Shown one piece after another: positions 26,244-35,029 of a DNA stretch of 64,000 nucleotides. The position numbers and the translations under genes were made by a program. How positions within the stretch are numbered: position 1 is the stretch's first letter; each line of letters opens with the position of its first letter. The DNA comes from Crossiella cryophila (GTDB lineage: Bacteria; Actinomycetota; Actinomycetes; Mycobacteriales; Pseudonocardiaceae), in NCBI RefSeq assembly GCF_014204915.1, contig NZ_JACHMH010000001.1:5729501-5793500 (forward strand). The letters are read 5' to 3'. Under the pieces are notes generated by a model. That model made no database searches. It was not told the DNA's origin and saw only the letters and a program-made list of their open reading frames with translations.

Positions 26244-26683
26244 CGCCGCAGGAGATGCTCGCCGTCGCGGTCGAGGAGGCACTGGCCGGCCGCGCCGAGG
26301 GCGGCATCCCGATCGGGGCCGCCCTCTTCGGCGCGGACGGGCGGTTGCTGGGGCGCGGCCGCAACCGGCGGGTGCAGGACGGCGACGCCTCCATGCACGG
26401 GGAGACCTCCGCCTTCCGCAACGCCGGCCGCCAGCCCACCTACCGCGGCACCACCATGGTCACCACGCTGTCCCCATGCTGGTACTGCTCCGGCCTGATC
26501 CGCCAGTTCGGCATCAGCAACCTCGTCGTCGGCGAATCCAGGACGTTCACCGGCCAGCACGAATGGCTGGCCGAGAACGGGGTGCGGGTCACCCTGCTCG
26601 ACGATCCGGAATGCGTGACGCTGATGACCGAGTTCATCGCGGCGAATCCCGCGCTGTGGAACGAGGACATCGGCGAGGACTAG
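26240..26683 (+). CDS. Nucleoside/cytosine deaminase family protein
   Basis: 147 residues starting at a GTG overlapping the oxygenase stop. Zinc-dependent cytidine deaminase fold: the HGE motif in DASMHGETSAFRNAGRQ (His ligand and catalytic Glu) and PCWYC in TTLSPCWYCSGLIRQFGI (the two Cys ligands). The C-terminus LLDDPECVTLMTEFIAANPA with the Trp and Glu of the last helix resembles yeast-type cytosine deaminase. It likely converts cytosine to uracil or deaminates a related base. The role beside an MpaB oxygenase is unexplained. It overlaps the convergent SDR gene by 4 bp. Confidence 0.88.
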   Translation: MTPQEMLAVAVEEALAGRAEGGIPIGAALFGADGRLLGRGRNRRVQDGDASMHGETSAFRNAGRQPTYRGTTMVTTLSPCWYCSGLIRQFGISNLVVGESRTFTGQHEWLAENGVRVTLLDDPECVTLMTEFIAANPALWNEDIGED

Positions 26684-27438
26684 AGGTTGTAGCCGCCGGC
26701 GATCTCGATCTCCTGGCCGGTGACCCAGCGGCCCTCCTCGGAGGCGAGCACGGCGATCATCATGCCGATGTCGTCGGGCTCGCCGACCCTGCCGAGCGCG
26801 GTTTTGGCCGCCACCAGCGGAATCACCTCGGGGAAGCGTTCGAAGGCGTTGTCGGCCAGGCGGGTCCGGGTGGCGCCGGGGGAGATCGAGTTGACCCGGA
26901 TGCCGCGCGGGCTCAGCTCCTTGGCCAGGTAACGGCTCAGCACGGTGAGCGCGCCCTTGAACGAGGCGTAGGCGGAGTACCCGGGTTCCATGCCCGAGTT
27001 CAGCGCGGAGTTGCTGCCGATGTTGACGATCGCGCCGTTGTCCGCCAGCAGCGGAAGCAGGGTCTGGGTGAGGAAGTACGGGCCCTTGAACAGCACCCGG
27101 TTCAGCCGGTCGAAGAGTTCCTCGCTGGTCTCGGCGAACAGCGCGGACTCGGCGATGCCGGCGTTGTTGACCAGCACGTCGAAGCTGTCCCGGCCCCAGC
27201 GCTCGCGCAGCGCCGCGGTCACCGACTCGCGGAAATCGGCGAAGGAACCGGAGTCGCCGAGATCCAGCGGCAGCGCGACCGCGGTCCCGCCCGCCGCTTC
27301 GATGGCGGTGACGGTGTCCTGCGCGCCGGTCTTGTTGGCGCCGTAGGTCAGGATCACGCCGGTGCCGCGCCGGGCGAGGTGAATGGCCGCGCTCTGGCCG
27401 ATACCGGAGCTGGCGCCAGTGACGAGGGCGATCCGCAT
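26680..27438 (-). CDS. Short-chain dehydrogenase/reductase (SDR)
   Basis: 252 residues, classical SDR. The cofactor motif is TGASSGIGQSAAIHLARRG, NNAG is in VLVNNAGIAESALF, the catalytic Ser in IVNIGSNSALNSG, Tyr and Lys in YSAYASFKGAL, and the C-terminus GRWVTGQEIEIAGGYNL. It is probably an NADP(H)-dependent ketoreductase or alcohol dehydrogenase. It is divergent from an AraC-type regulator (146-bp gap), a common pair in which the regulator controls the reductase. Confidence 0.93.
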   Translation of the reverse strand: MRIALVTGASSGIGQSAAIHLARRGTGVILTYGANKTGAQDTVTAIEAAGGTAVALPLDLGDSGSFADFRESVTAALRERWGRDSFDVLVNNAGIAESALFAETSEELFDRLNRVLFKGPYFLTQTLLPLLADNGAIVNIGSNSALNSGMEPGYSAYASFKGALTVLSRYLAKELSPRGIRVNSISPGATRTRLADNAFERFPEVIPLVAAKTALGRVGEPDDIGMMIAVLASEEGRWVTGQEIEIAGGYNL

Positions 27439-27583
27439 GGCTTGCCTACCTGTTCATCTGTGGGAATCGGACTGCCCAATCACATCACCGCCACCTGCGG
27501 AAACCATAGATCGATGCTCCCTCGCTCTTGCCTGATCCTCCACTCGACAGGAATGAAGTCGGCTCGGATGTTTGAATCTGGGC

Positions 27584-28471
27584 ATGCTCCTGGATCAACT
27601 CCGCACGCTGCTGGACCGGCACGCGCGACCCGACGGGACCACCGCCATCGACGGCGTGCTGATCTCCCGGATCGACCGGCCGTCCGAACCGTCGGCGTCG
27701 ATGTCCGGCACGGTGTTCGCGCTGATCGCCCAGGGCGCGAAGCGCATCGGGGTGGGGGACCGGGTGTATGAGTACCGGGCCGGGCAGTACCTGGTGGCCT
27801 CGGTCGACCTGCCGGTGAACGGGCACTTCATCAACTCCAGCGCGGCGAACCCGGCGCTGGGCTTCGGCCTGACCCTGGACCCGGCCTCGGTGGCCGAACT
27901 GCTGCTGCGCGCCGAACCGGCCGACCTGCCCCGGGGCGGCGGCATCCCGCCGCTGGGACTGGCGGTCAGCACCGCCTCGGACGAGCTGCTGGACGCGGTG
28001 CTCCGGTTGCTGCGCCTGCTGGACGAGCCACGCGACCGCGGGGTGCTCGCCCCGCTGTACAAGCGGGAGATCCTGTGGCGGTTGATCACCGGCGAGCAGG
28101 GCGCGACGGTCGCCCAGCTCGGCCTGGCCGACAGCAGCCTGGCGCACATCGCCCGCGCGGTCGGCTGGATCCGCGACCACTACCGGCAGTCCTTCCAGGT
28201 GGAGGACGTGGCCCGGCGGGCAGGCATGAGCGTGTCGGCGTTCTACCGCAACTTCCAGGCGGTCACCGCGATGAGCCCGATCCAGTTCCAGAAGCAGATC
28301 CGGTTGCAGGAGGCCAGGTTGCTGCTAGCCACCCGGCCAGGGGATGTCGCTGGGGTGGGGCACAGTGTCGGCTATGACAGCCCGTCGCAGTTCAGCCGGG
28401 AGTACCGGCGCCAGTTCGGTGCGCCGCCGAGCCAGGACGCGGCCCGGCTGCGCGCGCTCACCCCGCCCTGA
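27584..28471 (+). CDS. AraC family transcriptional regulator (AraC_N type)
   Basis: 295 residues. The N-terminal domain has the AraC_N pattern (TVFALIAQGAKRIGVGDRVY, then YRAGQYLVASVDLPVNGHF). The C-terminal domain has two HTHs: FQVEDVARRAGMSVSAFYRN followed by FQAVTAMSPIQFQKQIRLQE, and VGHSVGYDSPSQFSREYRRQ. I chose the ATG at 27584; a TTG 12 bp upstream is possible. It is probably an activator of the divergent SDR gene through the 27439-27583 region. Confidence 0.92.
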   Translation: MLLDQLRTLLDRHARPDGTTAIDGVLISRIDRPSEPSASMSGTVFALIAQGAKRIGVGDRVYEYRAGQYLVASVDLPVNGHFINSSAANPALGFGLTLDPASVAELLLRAEPADLPRGGGIPPLGLAVSTASDELLDAVLRLLRLLDEPRDRGVLAPLYKREILWRLITGEQGATVAQLGLADSSLAHIARAVGWIRDHYRQSFQVEDVARRAGMSVSAFYRNFQAVTAMSPIQFQKQIRLQEARLLLATRPGDVAGVGHSVGYDSPSQFSREYRRQFGAPPSQDAARLRALTPP

Positions 28472-28475
28472 CGGC

Positions 28476-29396
28476 TCAGCGCAGGGTGGCGGCCACGTAG
28501 GCGGCGGCCTCGGCGAGCAGGCTCTGCTGGTACTTGGCGTCCCGGTCCGGTTTGCTGGACATGATCGCGATGACCAGGGGTTCGCCGCCGGGTGGCCAGG
28601 CGATGGCGAAGTCGTTGGCCGTGCCGTAGTCGCCGGTGCCGGTCTTGTCCGCCACCTTCCAGTCCCTGGGCAGCCCGGCGCGGATGCGTTCGCCGCCGGT
28701 GGTGTTGCGCTCCAACAGATCCCGCAGGAACGCCCGCTTCTCCGGCGGCAGCGCCTCACCCAGCACGATCTTCTGGTAGTTGGCGCCGAACGCGCGCGGT
28801 GAGGTGGTGTCCCGCGGATCGCCGGGGGTGGCCTCGGTGATCGCGGGCTCGACCCGGTCCATCCTGGTCACCTCATCGCCCAGGCTCCTGGCGTACGCGG
28901 TGAGCTGGGCCGGGCCACCCAGGTCGCGCAGCAGCAGGTTGCCCGCGGTGCCGTCGCTGTAGCGCACCGCGGCGTCGCAGAGCTGCCGGATGGTCATCCC
29001 GGCGCCGACGTTGTTCCTGGTGATCACGCCGTTCTTGAGCAGGTCCTCCCGGCCGTAGCGGACCACGGTGTCCAGGTGGGACATCGGGTTGCGGTGCAGG
29101 ATCGCCGCGGCGGCCAGGCCCTTGAAGGTGGAGCAGAAGGCGAACCGCTCGTCCGCCCGGTGCGCGATCGTCCTGCCGCTGCCGGTGGCCAGGGCGTAGA
29201 CACCCAGGCGGGCGCCGTATTTCTGTTCCAGCTCAACGAGCCGGTCATGCCGCTCCGCCGCCGTGGTGCTGGGCGCGGCGGCGGAGGAGGGCGGCGGGGC
29301 CGCCGGTGACGGGCTCTGCGCGCAGCCGGCCAGCGGGAGAAGTGCTGCCGCGCCAAGGAAAAGACGGCGGGACAGGACCGGCGGCGAGGAGGTCAT
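28476..29396 (-). CDS. Class A beta-lactamase, lipoprotein
   Basis: 306 residues. The N-terminus has a twin-arginine motif (LSRRLFLGAAALLPL) running into a lipobox LAGC, so the protein is probably Tat-exported and lipid-anchored. Class A motifs: catalytic STFK (SxxK), SDG in RYSDGTAGNLLL where most have SDN, and KTG in VADKTGTGDYG. The omega-loop reads EPAITEATPGDPRDTT: Glu166 is present but the usual Asn170 is Thr. SDG is shared with BlaC of Mycobacterium tuberculosis. The N170T-type change may slow deacylation. The enzyme hydrolyses beta-lactams outside the membrane. Confidence 0.92.
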   Translation of the reverse strand: MTSSPPVLSRRLFLGAAALLPLAGCAQSPSPAAPPPSSAAAPSTTAAERHDRLVELEQKYGARLGVYALATGSGRTIAHRADERFAFCSTFKGLAAAAILHRNPMSHLDTVVRYGREDLLKNGVITRNNVGAGMTIRQLCDAAVRYSDGTAGNLLLRDLGGPAQLTAYARSLGDEVTRMDRVEPAITEATPGDPRDTTSPRAFGANYQKIVLGEALPPEKRAFLRDLLERNTTGGERIRAGLPRDWKVADKTGTGDYGTANDFAIAWPPGGEPLVIAIMSSKPDRDAKYQQSLLAEAAAYVAATLR

Positions 29397-29406
29397 GATC
29401 ACGAGG

Positions 29407-30138
29407 CTACCCGCGCCGGGCAGTCCAGCGCAGCAGGGCCACGGTGAGCAGCGAGTTGTAGACCAGTCCGCCGAGCAGGTACGGCCAGAACACGCCGCCG
29501 TCCATCGCCGCCCACAGCGCGCGGGCGGGCCAGTAGGAGGGCAGCAGGCCGAAAGCCAGCTCCCACGGGGAATCCAGGAAGAAGAACGGGATCAGCGGGA
29601 TGGCCGAGACCAGCATGCCCAGGCCCTTGAGGATCGCGATGCCCTCGACCTTGTTGCCGGCCAAGGTGCCCATGGTCAGTCCGATGAGGACGGACAGCAG
29701 ACCGGTCAGCACCCCGATCGCCACACCCTTGGCCAGCGCGGCGCCGCTCACCAGACCGGACAGCGCCAGGGTGGCCTCGACCGCGATGGTCACCAGCAGG
29801 ATCGTCGCGCCCGCACGGTAGGCCGGGTAGGCCGCGCGCGGGGTCGGGGTGACCTGCAGGGCCAGCAGGGTGCGCTGGTCCTTGTCATCGAGCAGCAGCA
29901 GGCCGCACAGGCTGCCCAGCACCATGGCCGGGCCGAGCACGCCGAAGGCGCTGACCAGCAACGGATGGTACGGGGTGAGGTCGAATTCCCAGGTGGCGGC
30001 GGCGAAGCGGGTGACCGCGGGCACCGCCCACAGGCTCACCGCGTAGAGCACCGGGGCCAGCAGCACGGTCACCAGCACGGTGTCGCCGCGGATGGCCCGC
30101 AGGTCGTTGCGGCCGAAGCTGCGGATCAGCGTGGTCAT
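29407..30138 (-). CDS. ABC transporter permease (ABC-2-like), second subunit
   Basis: 243 residues with about six membrane helices (for example TVLVTVLLAPVLYAVSLWAV, PLLVSAFGVLGPAMVLGSLC, and PAYRAGATILLVTIAVEATL). The loop DDKDQRTLLALQVTPTPRAA resembles the coupling region of ABC-2 permeases. The ATG at 30138 overlaps the stop of the first permease gene (ATGA). With the 30135-30845 protein and the ATPase it forms a heteromeric exporter under a GbsR-type regulator. Confidence 0.85.
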   Translation of the reverse strand: MTTLIRSFGRNDLRAIRGDTVLVTVLLAPVLYAVSLWAVPAVTRFAAATWEFDLTPYHPLLVSAFGVLGPAMVLGSLCGLLLLDDKDQRTLLALQVTPTPRAAYPAYRAGATILLVTIAVEATLALSGLVSGAALAKGVAIGVLTGLLSVLIGLTMGTLAGNKVEGIAILKGLGMLVSAIPLIPFFFLDSPWELAFGLLPSYWPARALWAAMDGGVFWPYLLGGLVYNSLLTVALLRWTARRG

Positions 30139-30845
30139 GACGAGCCTTCCCTGGAGATCACGAACCGCTCGAACACCTTGCGCGCCAGGAAGAACAGTCC
30201 CACGATCCACAGCAGCTGGTAGCCGAGGGCGTAGAGCAGCTGCGGCCAGCTCAGCGCGACCTGGTCGAAGGCCGCGCCGAGCAGCAGCAGCGAACCGTGG
30301 GTGGGAATGAGGTACAGCAACGGTTCCGGCCACACACCCGAGTAGCTCAGCAGTGGCACGTTGACGATCACCAGCGGTACCAGCGCGGGCATCAGCCATT
30401 CGCTGACCGAGGGGTAGGGGGCCGCGGTGACGAAGCCGAGCAGGATCATCAGCAGCGAGGTCAGCACGATCCCGGCCAGGAAGGTCAGCGGGTGGAAGTC
30501 CAGGCCGCGCAACGGGATCACCACCGCCAGGCTCACCGTGACCGCGATCATGGTCAGCGTGCCGAGTTTGGCCAGCAGGTACTCGCGGAACCGCAACGGC
30601 GTGCTGAGCAGGGCGAACAGGGTGCGCTCGCCCTTCTCGAAGAACACCGCGCCGGCGATGAAGAAGAACCCGACGATGGCCAGGTCGCCGAACAACGCGT
30701 ACGGCAGGGCCGCGCCGAGCACCTTGGCCGGCAACAGGTTGAGCACCACGATCCACAGCACGGCCGCGAAAGCCGCCGCGTAGAGGAAGCCGTAGCGCCG
30801 CTGCAACCGCAGGTCCAGCCGCAGCGCGGCGATGGTCGCACTCAT
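30135..30845 (-). CDS. ABC transporter permease (ABC-2-like), first subunit
   Basis: 236 residues with six likely helices: RRYGFLYAAAFAAVLWIVVL, LFGDLAIVGFFFIAGAVFFE, then the loop EKGERTLFALLSTPLRFREY, and later LLMILLGFVTAAPYPSVSEW. Starts at 30845 with ATGA overlap to the ATPase stop. The pattern EKGERT...TPLRFREY corresponds to that of fluoroquinolone-type exporter subunits. The substrate is unknown. Confidence 0.87.
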   Translation of the reverse strand: MSATIAALRLDLRLQRRYGFLYAAAFAAVLWIVVLNLLPAKVLGAALPYALFGDLAIVGFFFIAGAVFFEKGERTLFALLSTPLRFREYLLAKLGTLTMIAVTVSLAVVIPLRGLDFHPLTFLAGIVLTSLLMILLGFVTAAPYPSVSEWLMPALVPLVIVNVPLLSYSGVWPEPLLYLIPTHGSLLLLGAAFDQVALSWPQLLYALGYQLLWIVGLFFLARKVFERFVISREGSS

Positions 30846-31699
30846 GCCAGCGACCTCCCGGTCACATCGGCGAACACGTCCTCCAGGCTGGCTTCCTGGC
30901 TGTGCACCGCCTCGATCCGCGGTGTCAGCGCCCGGAAACCGGCGTCGTCGGCGAATCCGTCCAGGGGGAAGTCCTGGTCCCGCAATGAGCCGTCGTCCTC
31001 GCGGTAGGTGACCCGGACGGTGCGGCGGCTGCGCCGGACCTTGTGTTCGGCGGGGGAGTCCAGCGCGGCGATGACGCCCTGGTCGACGAAGGCGACCCGG
31101 TCGCACAGCTCGTCAGCGGTGGCCATGTCGTGCGTGGTGAGGAACACCGTGGTGCCCTCCGAACGTAGCCGCAGCACGATGTCCTTGACCCGGCGGGCGT
31201 TCACCGGGTCCAGGCCGGAGGTCGGCTCGTCCAGGAACAGCAATTCCGGGCGGTGCAACAGCGCGCGGGCGAATACGAGGCGCATCTGCATGCCCTTGGA
31301 GAACGCGCTCACCCTGGTGTGCGCGGCGGCGGTGAGATCCACCATCTCCAGCACGTCCATCGGGTCCTGGGTCTGTCCATTGTAGAGGGAGGAGAAGAAC
31401 TCCAGGTTCTCCAGTGCGGTGAGCTTCTGGTAGTGGTTGGGCAGTTCGAAGGACACCCCGATCCGCCGGTAGTACTCCGCACCCCATTCCACCGGGCTGC
31501 GCCCCCACACCGACACCTGGCCGCCGTACCCGGTGAGCAGGCCGATCAGGATCTTCTGCGTGGTCGACTTACCGGCCCCGCTCGGTCCGAGGAACCCGAA
31601 AACCTCGCCCCTGGCAACGGAAAAGCTCATCCCGCGCACGGTCGGATCGACCGTCTTGGGGTAGGCGAAGGTCAGGTCGCTGACCTCGATCACGTTCAC
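30842..31699 (-). CDS. ABC transporter ATP-binding protein
   Basis: 285 residues starting at a GTG that overlaps the regulator stop. Walker A FGFLGPSGAGKSTTQKILIG, Q-loop region IGVSFELPNHYQKLTALENL, signature FSKGMQMRLVFARALL (SKGM instead of SGGQ, common in this subgroup), Walker B LLFLDEPTSGLDPVNAR, and H-loop LTTHDMATADELCDR. It energises the two permeases encoded downstream. Confidence 0.93.
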   Translation of the reverse strand: MNVIEVSDLTFAYPKTVDPTVRGMSFSVARGEVFGFLGPSGAGKSTTQKILIGLLTGYGGQVSVWGRSPVEWGAEYYRRIGVSFELPNHYQKLTALENLEFFSSLYNGQTQDPMDVLEMVDLTAAAHTRVSAFSKGMQMRLVFARALLHRPELLFLDEPTSGLDPVNARRVKDIVLRLRSEGTTVFLTTHDMATADELCDRVAFVDQGVIAALDSPAEHKVRRSRRTVRVTYREDDGSLRDQDFPLDGFADDAGFRALTPRIEAVHSQEASLEDVFADVTGRSLA

Positions 31700-32160
31700 G
31701 ACTCCGCCCTCCGGGCCGCCCAGCGGTCCTTGATCTGGCCGTATTCCGCGGCCAGGAACTCGTACATGTCGTGCGCCTCCCGCACCCGTTGCCGCTGGTC
31801 CTCGTCCTGCTCGTCCATCAGCTTCAGCCCGCGCGCCATCAGCGTGTGCCAGTCCCTGGCGACCCTGGCCTTCTCCTCGGCCTCGCGCAGCCAGAACCCG
31901 GGGCGCAGCCGGTAGAAGATCCGCCGGGTGCCGGCCACCTTCACCTTCTCCACCGCGCCCGCGGTCTGCAGCATCTGCATGGCCATGCTGATCGCGCCGC
32001 GGCTGGCCTGGACCGCCTCGGCGATCTCCTCGGCCGACTGCTGCGGCGGATCGCACACCAGCAGCCAGCCCAGCACCCGCCCCGGCATCAGCGGCACGCC
32101 CTGTTCCTGGAAGAACAGGCCCACCTCATCCGCGTACTCGTGCAACTCCGTGCGCTTCAC
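31696..32160 (-). CDS. GbsR/MarR-family transcriptional regulator
   Basis: 154 residues from a GTG at 32160. The wHTH core is QQSAEEIAEAVQASRGAISM followed by AMQMLQTAGAVEKVKVAGTR and the wing RRIFYRLRPGFW. EYADEVGLFFQEQGVPLMPGRVLGWLL matches the GbsR-like N-terminus. First gene of the unit that encodes the ABC transporter, so it probably represses its own operon. An inverted repeat at 32191-32208 just upstream is the candidate operator. Confidence 0.88.
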   Translation of the reverse strand: MKRTELHEYADEVGLFFQEQGVPLMPGRVLGWLLVCDPPQQSAEEIAEAVQASRGAISMAMQMLQTAGAVEKVKVAGTRRIFYRLRPGFWLREAEEKARVARDWHTLMARGLKLMDEQDEDQRQRVREAHDMYEFLAAEYGQIKDRWAARRAES

Positions 32161-32190
32161 CCGGCTAACGGTACGCCTGTCGGTCTGAAG

Positions 32191-32208
32191 TTTCAAACAT
32201 TTCTGAAA
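32191..32208. promoter_or_regulatory. Candidate GbsR/MarR operator
   Basis: Inverted repeat TTTCA-(8 nt)-TGAAA in an unusually AT-rich stretch, 31 bp upstream of the GbsR-type start and 93-96 bp upstream of the divergent membrane-protein operon. Its place between two divergent units suits an operator that could control both. Confidence 0.45.
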
Positions 32209-32300
32209 GTTGGTGGAGATGTCGGTTTGACTGTCGGGGGTAACGGATAGCCTCGGTCGCACGACGCTCAGCCGGGACCGTCAATCCCTTGGGGGAGTTC

Positions 32301-33512
32301 GTGGTGGCGAACCAGACGACAACCGATGATCCGGCCCTGCGCATCGTCGACCCGCCCCGGTCGGCCTTCCGCCGACGACGTTTCCTGGTGCCCTTCTGGG
32401 CAGCCGCCCTGGTCGCCCTCGCGGGCACCATCACGCTGATCATCTCCGGCACCACCACACTGCCGTTCAACCGGACGGTGGTGCTGGAGGGCAAACTGGC
32501 CTCGAAGGCGGAGTTCTTCGCCGACCCGCAGGTGCAGCGGATCCTGATGCGGCACGGCCTCCAGGTGCACCTGACCAAGGCGGGCTCCCGGGACATCGCG
32601 AACAACGACGTCAGCGGCTACGACTTCGTCTTCCCCTCCGGCCAGCCGGCCGCGGTGCTGATCCGCAACCAGCGGCAGCGGGACAAGCAGTACTTCAAGG
32701 TGTTCAAGCCCTTCTTCAGCCCGCTGATCCTGGCCACCTTCCGGAGCTACGCGGAGAAGCTGGCCACGGTGGGCAAGGCGGCCACCGGCCAGCAGGGGCC
32801 GGAGGTGGCCAAGGAGTACTACTTCAACCTGAACGTGACCAAGTTCGTCGGGCTGATGGAGGACCGGCGGACCTGGGCGGATCTGGGGCTGCCCAACGGG
32901 AACCGGGTGCTGGCGCAGAGTTCGGACGTGTGCTGGTCCAACTCGGCCGGGGTGTACCTGGGGCTGATCGCCTTCGTGGCCAACGGCAACCAGGTCCCGG
33001 TGACCGAGACCGAGGCGCTCCGGCTGGCAGACCGGATCAAACCCTGGCTGACCAGCCAGGGCCTGGCAAACGAGGAGGTCGCCCGGCTGTACTTCGCGCC
33101 GGAGGGCCGCGGCCTGGCCCCGGTGGCGGTGATCTACGAACACCAGTTCCTGGCCCACCAGATGCGGGTCAAGGAGCAGACCGGCGCCCTGGACGAGCAG
33201 CGGGTGCTGCTCTACCCGGAGGCGCAGCTGCAGACCGTGCCCGAGCTGATCGCGCTCACCCCCGAGGGGGCCAGGCTCGGCGAGCTGATCGCCACCCTGC
33301 CCGAACTGCGTGCCCGCGCCCTGGCGCTGGGCCTGCGGGTGCTCGAACCCGACGGCACCCTGTCCAACGGCCAGCTCTCCGAACAACTCAGCCGCAGCGG
33401 GCTGCCGGTGCCGCTGACCGGGGTCGGCGACACCGAGACCTTCCTGCCCTCGGTGCCGCTGCTGGAGAAGATGATCACCCGGGTCGGCGAGTGCCCCGAG
33501 GTGCCCCGGTGA
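32301..33512 (+). CDS. Bitopic membrane protein with large extracytoplasmic domain
   Basis: About 403 residues. GGGGGAG precedes two GTG codons at 32301 and 32304; the second has better spacing, so the start could be 3 bp later. A short cytoplasmic tail with SAFRRRR leads to one TM segment (FLVPFWAAALVALAGTITLI). A soluble domain follows, with KYYFN-like and charged segments (DFVFPSGQPAAVLIRNQRQR, QSSDVCWSNSAGVYLGLIAF, EKMITRVGECPEV). The family is not recognised. The start of the region after the TM resembles a periplasmic-binding fold, but this is uncertain. It overlaps the VWA lipoprotein gene by 4 nt (GTGA). Confidence 0.8.
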   Translation: MVANQTTTDDPALRIVDPPRSAFRRRRFLVPFWAAALVALAGTITLIISGTTTLPFNRTVVLEGKLASKAEFFADPQVQRILMRHGLQVHLTKAGSRDIANNDVSGYDFVFPSGQPAAVLIRNQRQRDKQYFKVFKPFFSPLILATFRSYAEKLATVGKAATGQQGPEVAKEYYFNLNVTKFVGLMEDRRTWADLGLPNGNRVLAQSSDVCWSNSAGVYLGLIAFVANGNQVPVTETEALRLADRIKPWLTSQGLANEEVARLYFAPEGRGLAPVAVIYEHQFLAHQMRVKEQTGALDEQRVLLYPEAQLQTVPELIALTPEGARLGELIATLPELRARALALGLRVLEPDGTLSNGQLSEQLSRSGLPVPLTGVGDTETFLPSVPLLEKMITRVGECPEVPR

Positions 33513-35029
33513 GGCGCCTGCTCGCGGCCGGACTGGTGCTCGGGTTGGTGGCCGGATGCGCGGGCAGCGGACCCGAGCCGGTGACGCTGTCCGTGCTGGC
33601 CAGCTCCGAGCTGGCCGATCTGGCGCCGGTGCTGGCCGAGTTGAAGAAGGACACCGGCATCGACCTGGCCATGGACTACCGCGGCACGGTCGAGGCCAGC
33701 AACTCGCTGACGCCCGGCCAGTACAAACACGACCTGGCCTGGCTGTCCTCCGACCGGTTCTTCCAGCTCCGCACCCGCAAGACCGGCACTCACGGCCCCG
33801 CCCCCCTGGCCACCCGCACCATGCTGTCCCCGCTGGTCGTGGGCCTGCCCGCGAGCAAGGCCAGGAAACTGCGGGACAGCGTGCCCGGCGGCCAGCCGAC
33901 CTGGGCGGACCTGGCCGCGCGGGCCGCGGCGGGGGAGTTCCGCTTCGGCATGGCCGACCCGCACATCACCGGCAGCGGCCTGGCCGCGCTGATCGGGGTG
34001 GCCACCGCCGCCGCGGGCACCGGAGTCTCGCTGCGACCGGAGGACGTGGCCTGCGACAAACTGCGCGGCTTCTTCACCGGCCGCGCCTTCACCGCGCAGA
34101 GCACCCCCGCCCTGACCGAGGAGTACGTCAAACGCCAGGGCGAGGTGGACGCGATCGTCAGCTACGAATCAGTACTGCTGTCCCTCCAGACCACCGGAAA
34201 ACTCAAGGAACCCCTGGAACTGATCTACCCACGGGACGGCATCGTCCTAGCCGACTACCCACTCCTCCTGCTGGACAACGACAAACGCGCCGCCTACGAC
34301 CGGTTGACCGAGTGGCTGCGGTCCGAACGGGTGCAACGGCTGATCATGGAACGAACCGCCCGGCGCCCCATAGACCCCGCGCTGTCCCGCACCGAACAAC
34401 TCCGCCCGGAGATCGGCAACTCGCTGTACTTCCCGGACCGCCAGGAGGTCGTGGACACCCTGCTCGCCGCCTACGATCGGGCCACCAGCGGAGCCGGACG
34501 ACAGGTGGTGTTCGTGCTGGACTTCTCCGCCTCCATGGCGGGCAGCCGGATCGAGGCACTGCGGGCGGCGTTCAAGGAGTTGAGCGGTGCGGGCGGCTTC
34601 GACCGCTTCCACCGCGGCGAGACCATCACCGTGCTCCGCTTCGCCGGGCAGGTGCTGGAGGAGAAGACGGTCACCGTGTCCGGCCCTGGGGATCTGGACA
34701 CGGTGAACCGCCTGCTGGCCACCGAGGAACTGGGCAAGGGCACCGCGATCTGGTCCGCGCTGGACCACGCCTACCGCACGGTCAAGGGCGAGGCATCGAT
34801 CGTGCTGATGACCGACGGCGAGAACAACGCGGGCATCAGCCTCGCCGATTTCCTGCGCAACCGGGAGCACGCGCCCGAGGGAAAGTCGGTGCGCACATAC
34901 GCGATCCGGTTCGGCACAGCCGATCCGGTGGAACTGACCAGGGCGGCGCAGGCCACCGGCGGCCGGATGGTGGACGCCGCCCAGACCTCGCTGCTCGCGG
35001 CGGTGAAGGAGATCCGGGGCTGTGGATAA
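33509..35029 (+). CDS. Lipoprotein with solute-binding-like domain fused to VWA domain
   Basis: 506 residues from a GTG that overlaps the upstream stop. Signal and lipobox: RRLLAAGLVLGLVAGC. Residues of about 25-310 resemble a type 2 extracellular solute-binding protein (TLSVLASSELADLAPVLAEL, YRGTVEASNSL, GMADPHITGSGLAALIGVAT, YPRDGIVLADYPLLLLD). Residues of about 325-500 form a VWA domain with a complete MIDAS: DFSASM, the Thr in LGKGTAIWSAL and the Asp in VLMTDGENN. It is thus a surface-anchored metal-ion-dependent adhesion module that may bind a ligand. It lies between two membrane proteins of the same operon. Confidence 0.88.
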   Translation: MRRLLAAGLVLGLVAGCAGSGPEPVTLSVLASSELADLAPVLAELKKDTGIDLAMDYRGTVEASNSLTPGQYKHDLAWLSSDRFFQLRTRKTGTHGPAPLATRTMLSPLVVGLPASKARKLRDSVPGGQPTWADLAARAAAGEFRFGMADPHITGSGLAALIGVATAAAGTGVSLRPEDVACDKLRGFFTGRAFTAQSTPALTEEYVKRQGEVDAIVSYESVLLSLQTTGKLKEPLELIYPRDGIVLADYPLLLLDNDKRAAYDRLTEWLRSERVQRLIMERTARRPIDPALSRTEQLRPEIGNSLYFPDRQEVVDTLLAAYDRATSGAGRQVVFVLDFSASMAGSRIEALRAAFKELSGAGGFDRFHRGETITVLRFAGQVLEEKTVTVSGPGDLDTVNRLLATEELGKGTAIWSALDHAYRTVKGEASIVLMTDGENNAGISLADFLRNREHAPEGKSVRTYAIRFGTADPVELTRAAQATGGRMVDAAQTSLLAAVKEIRGCG

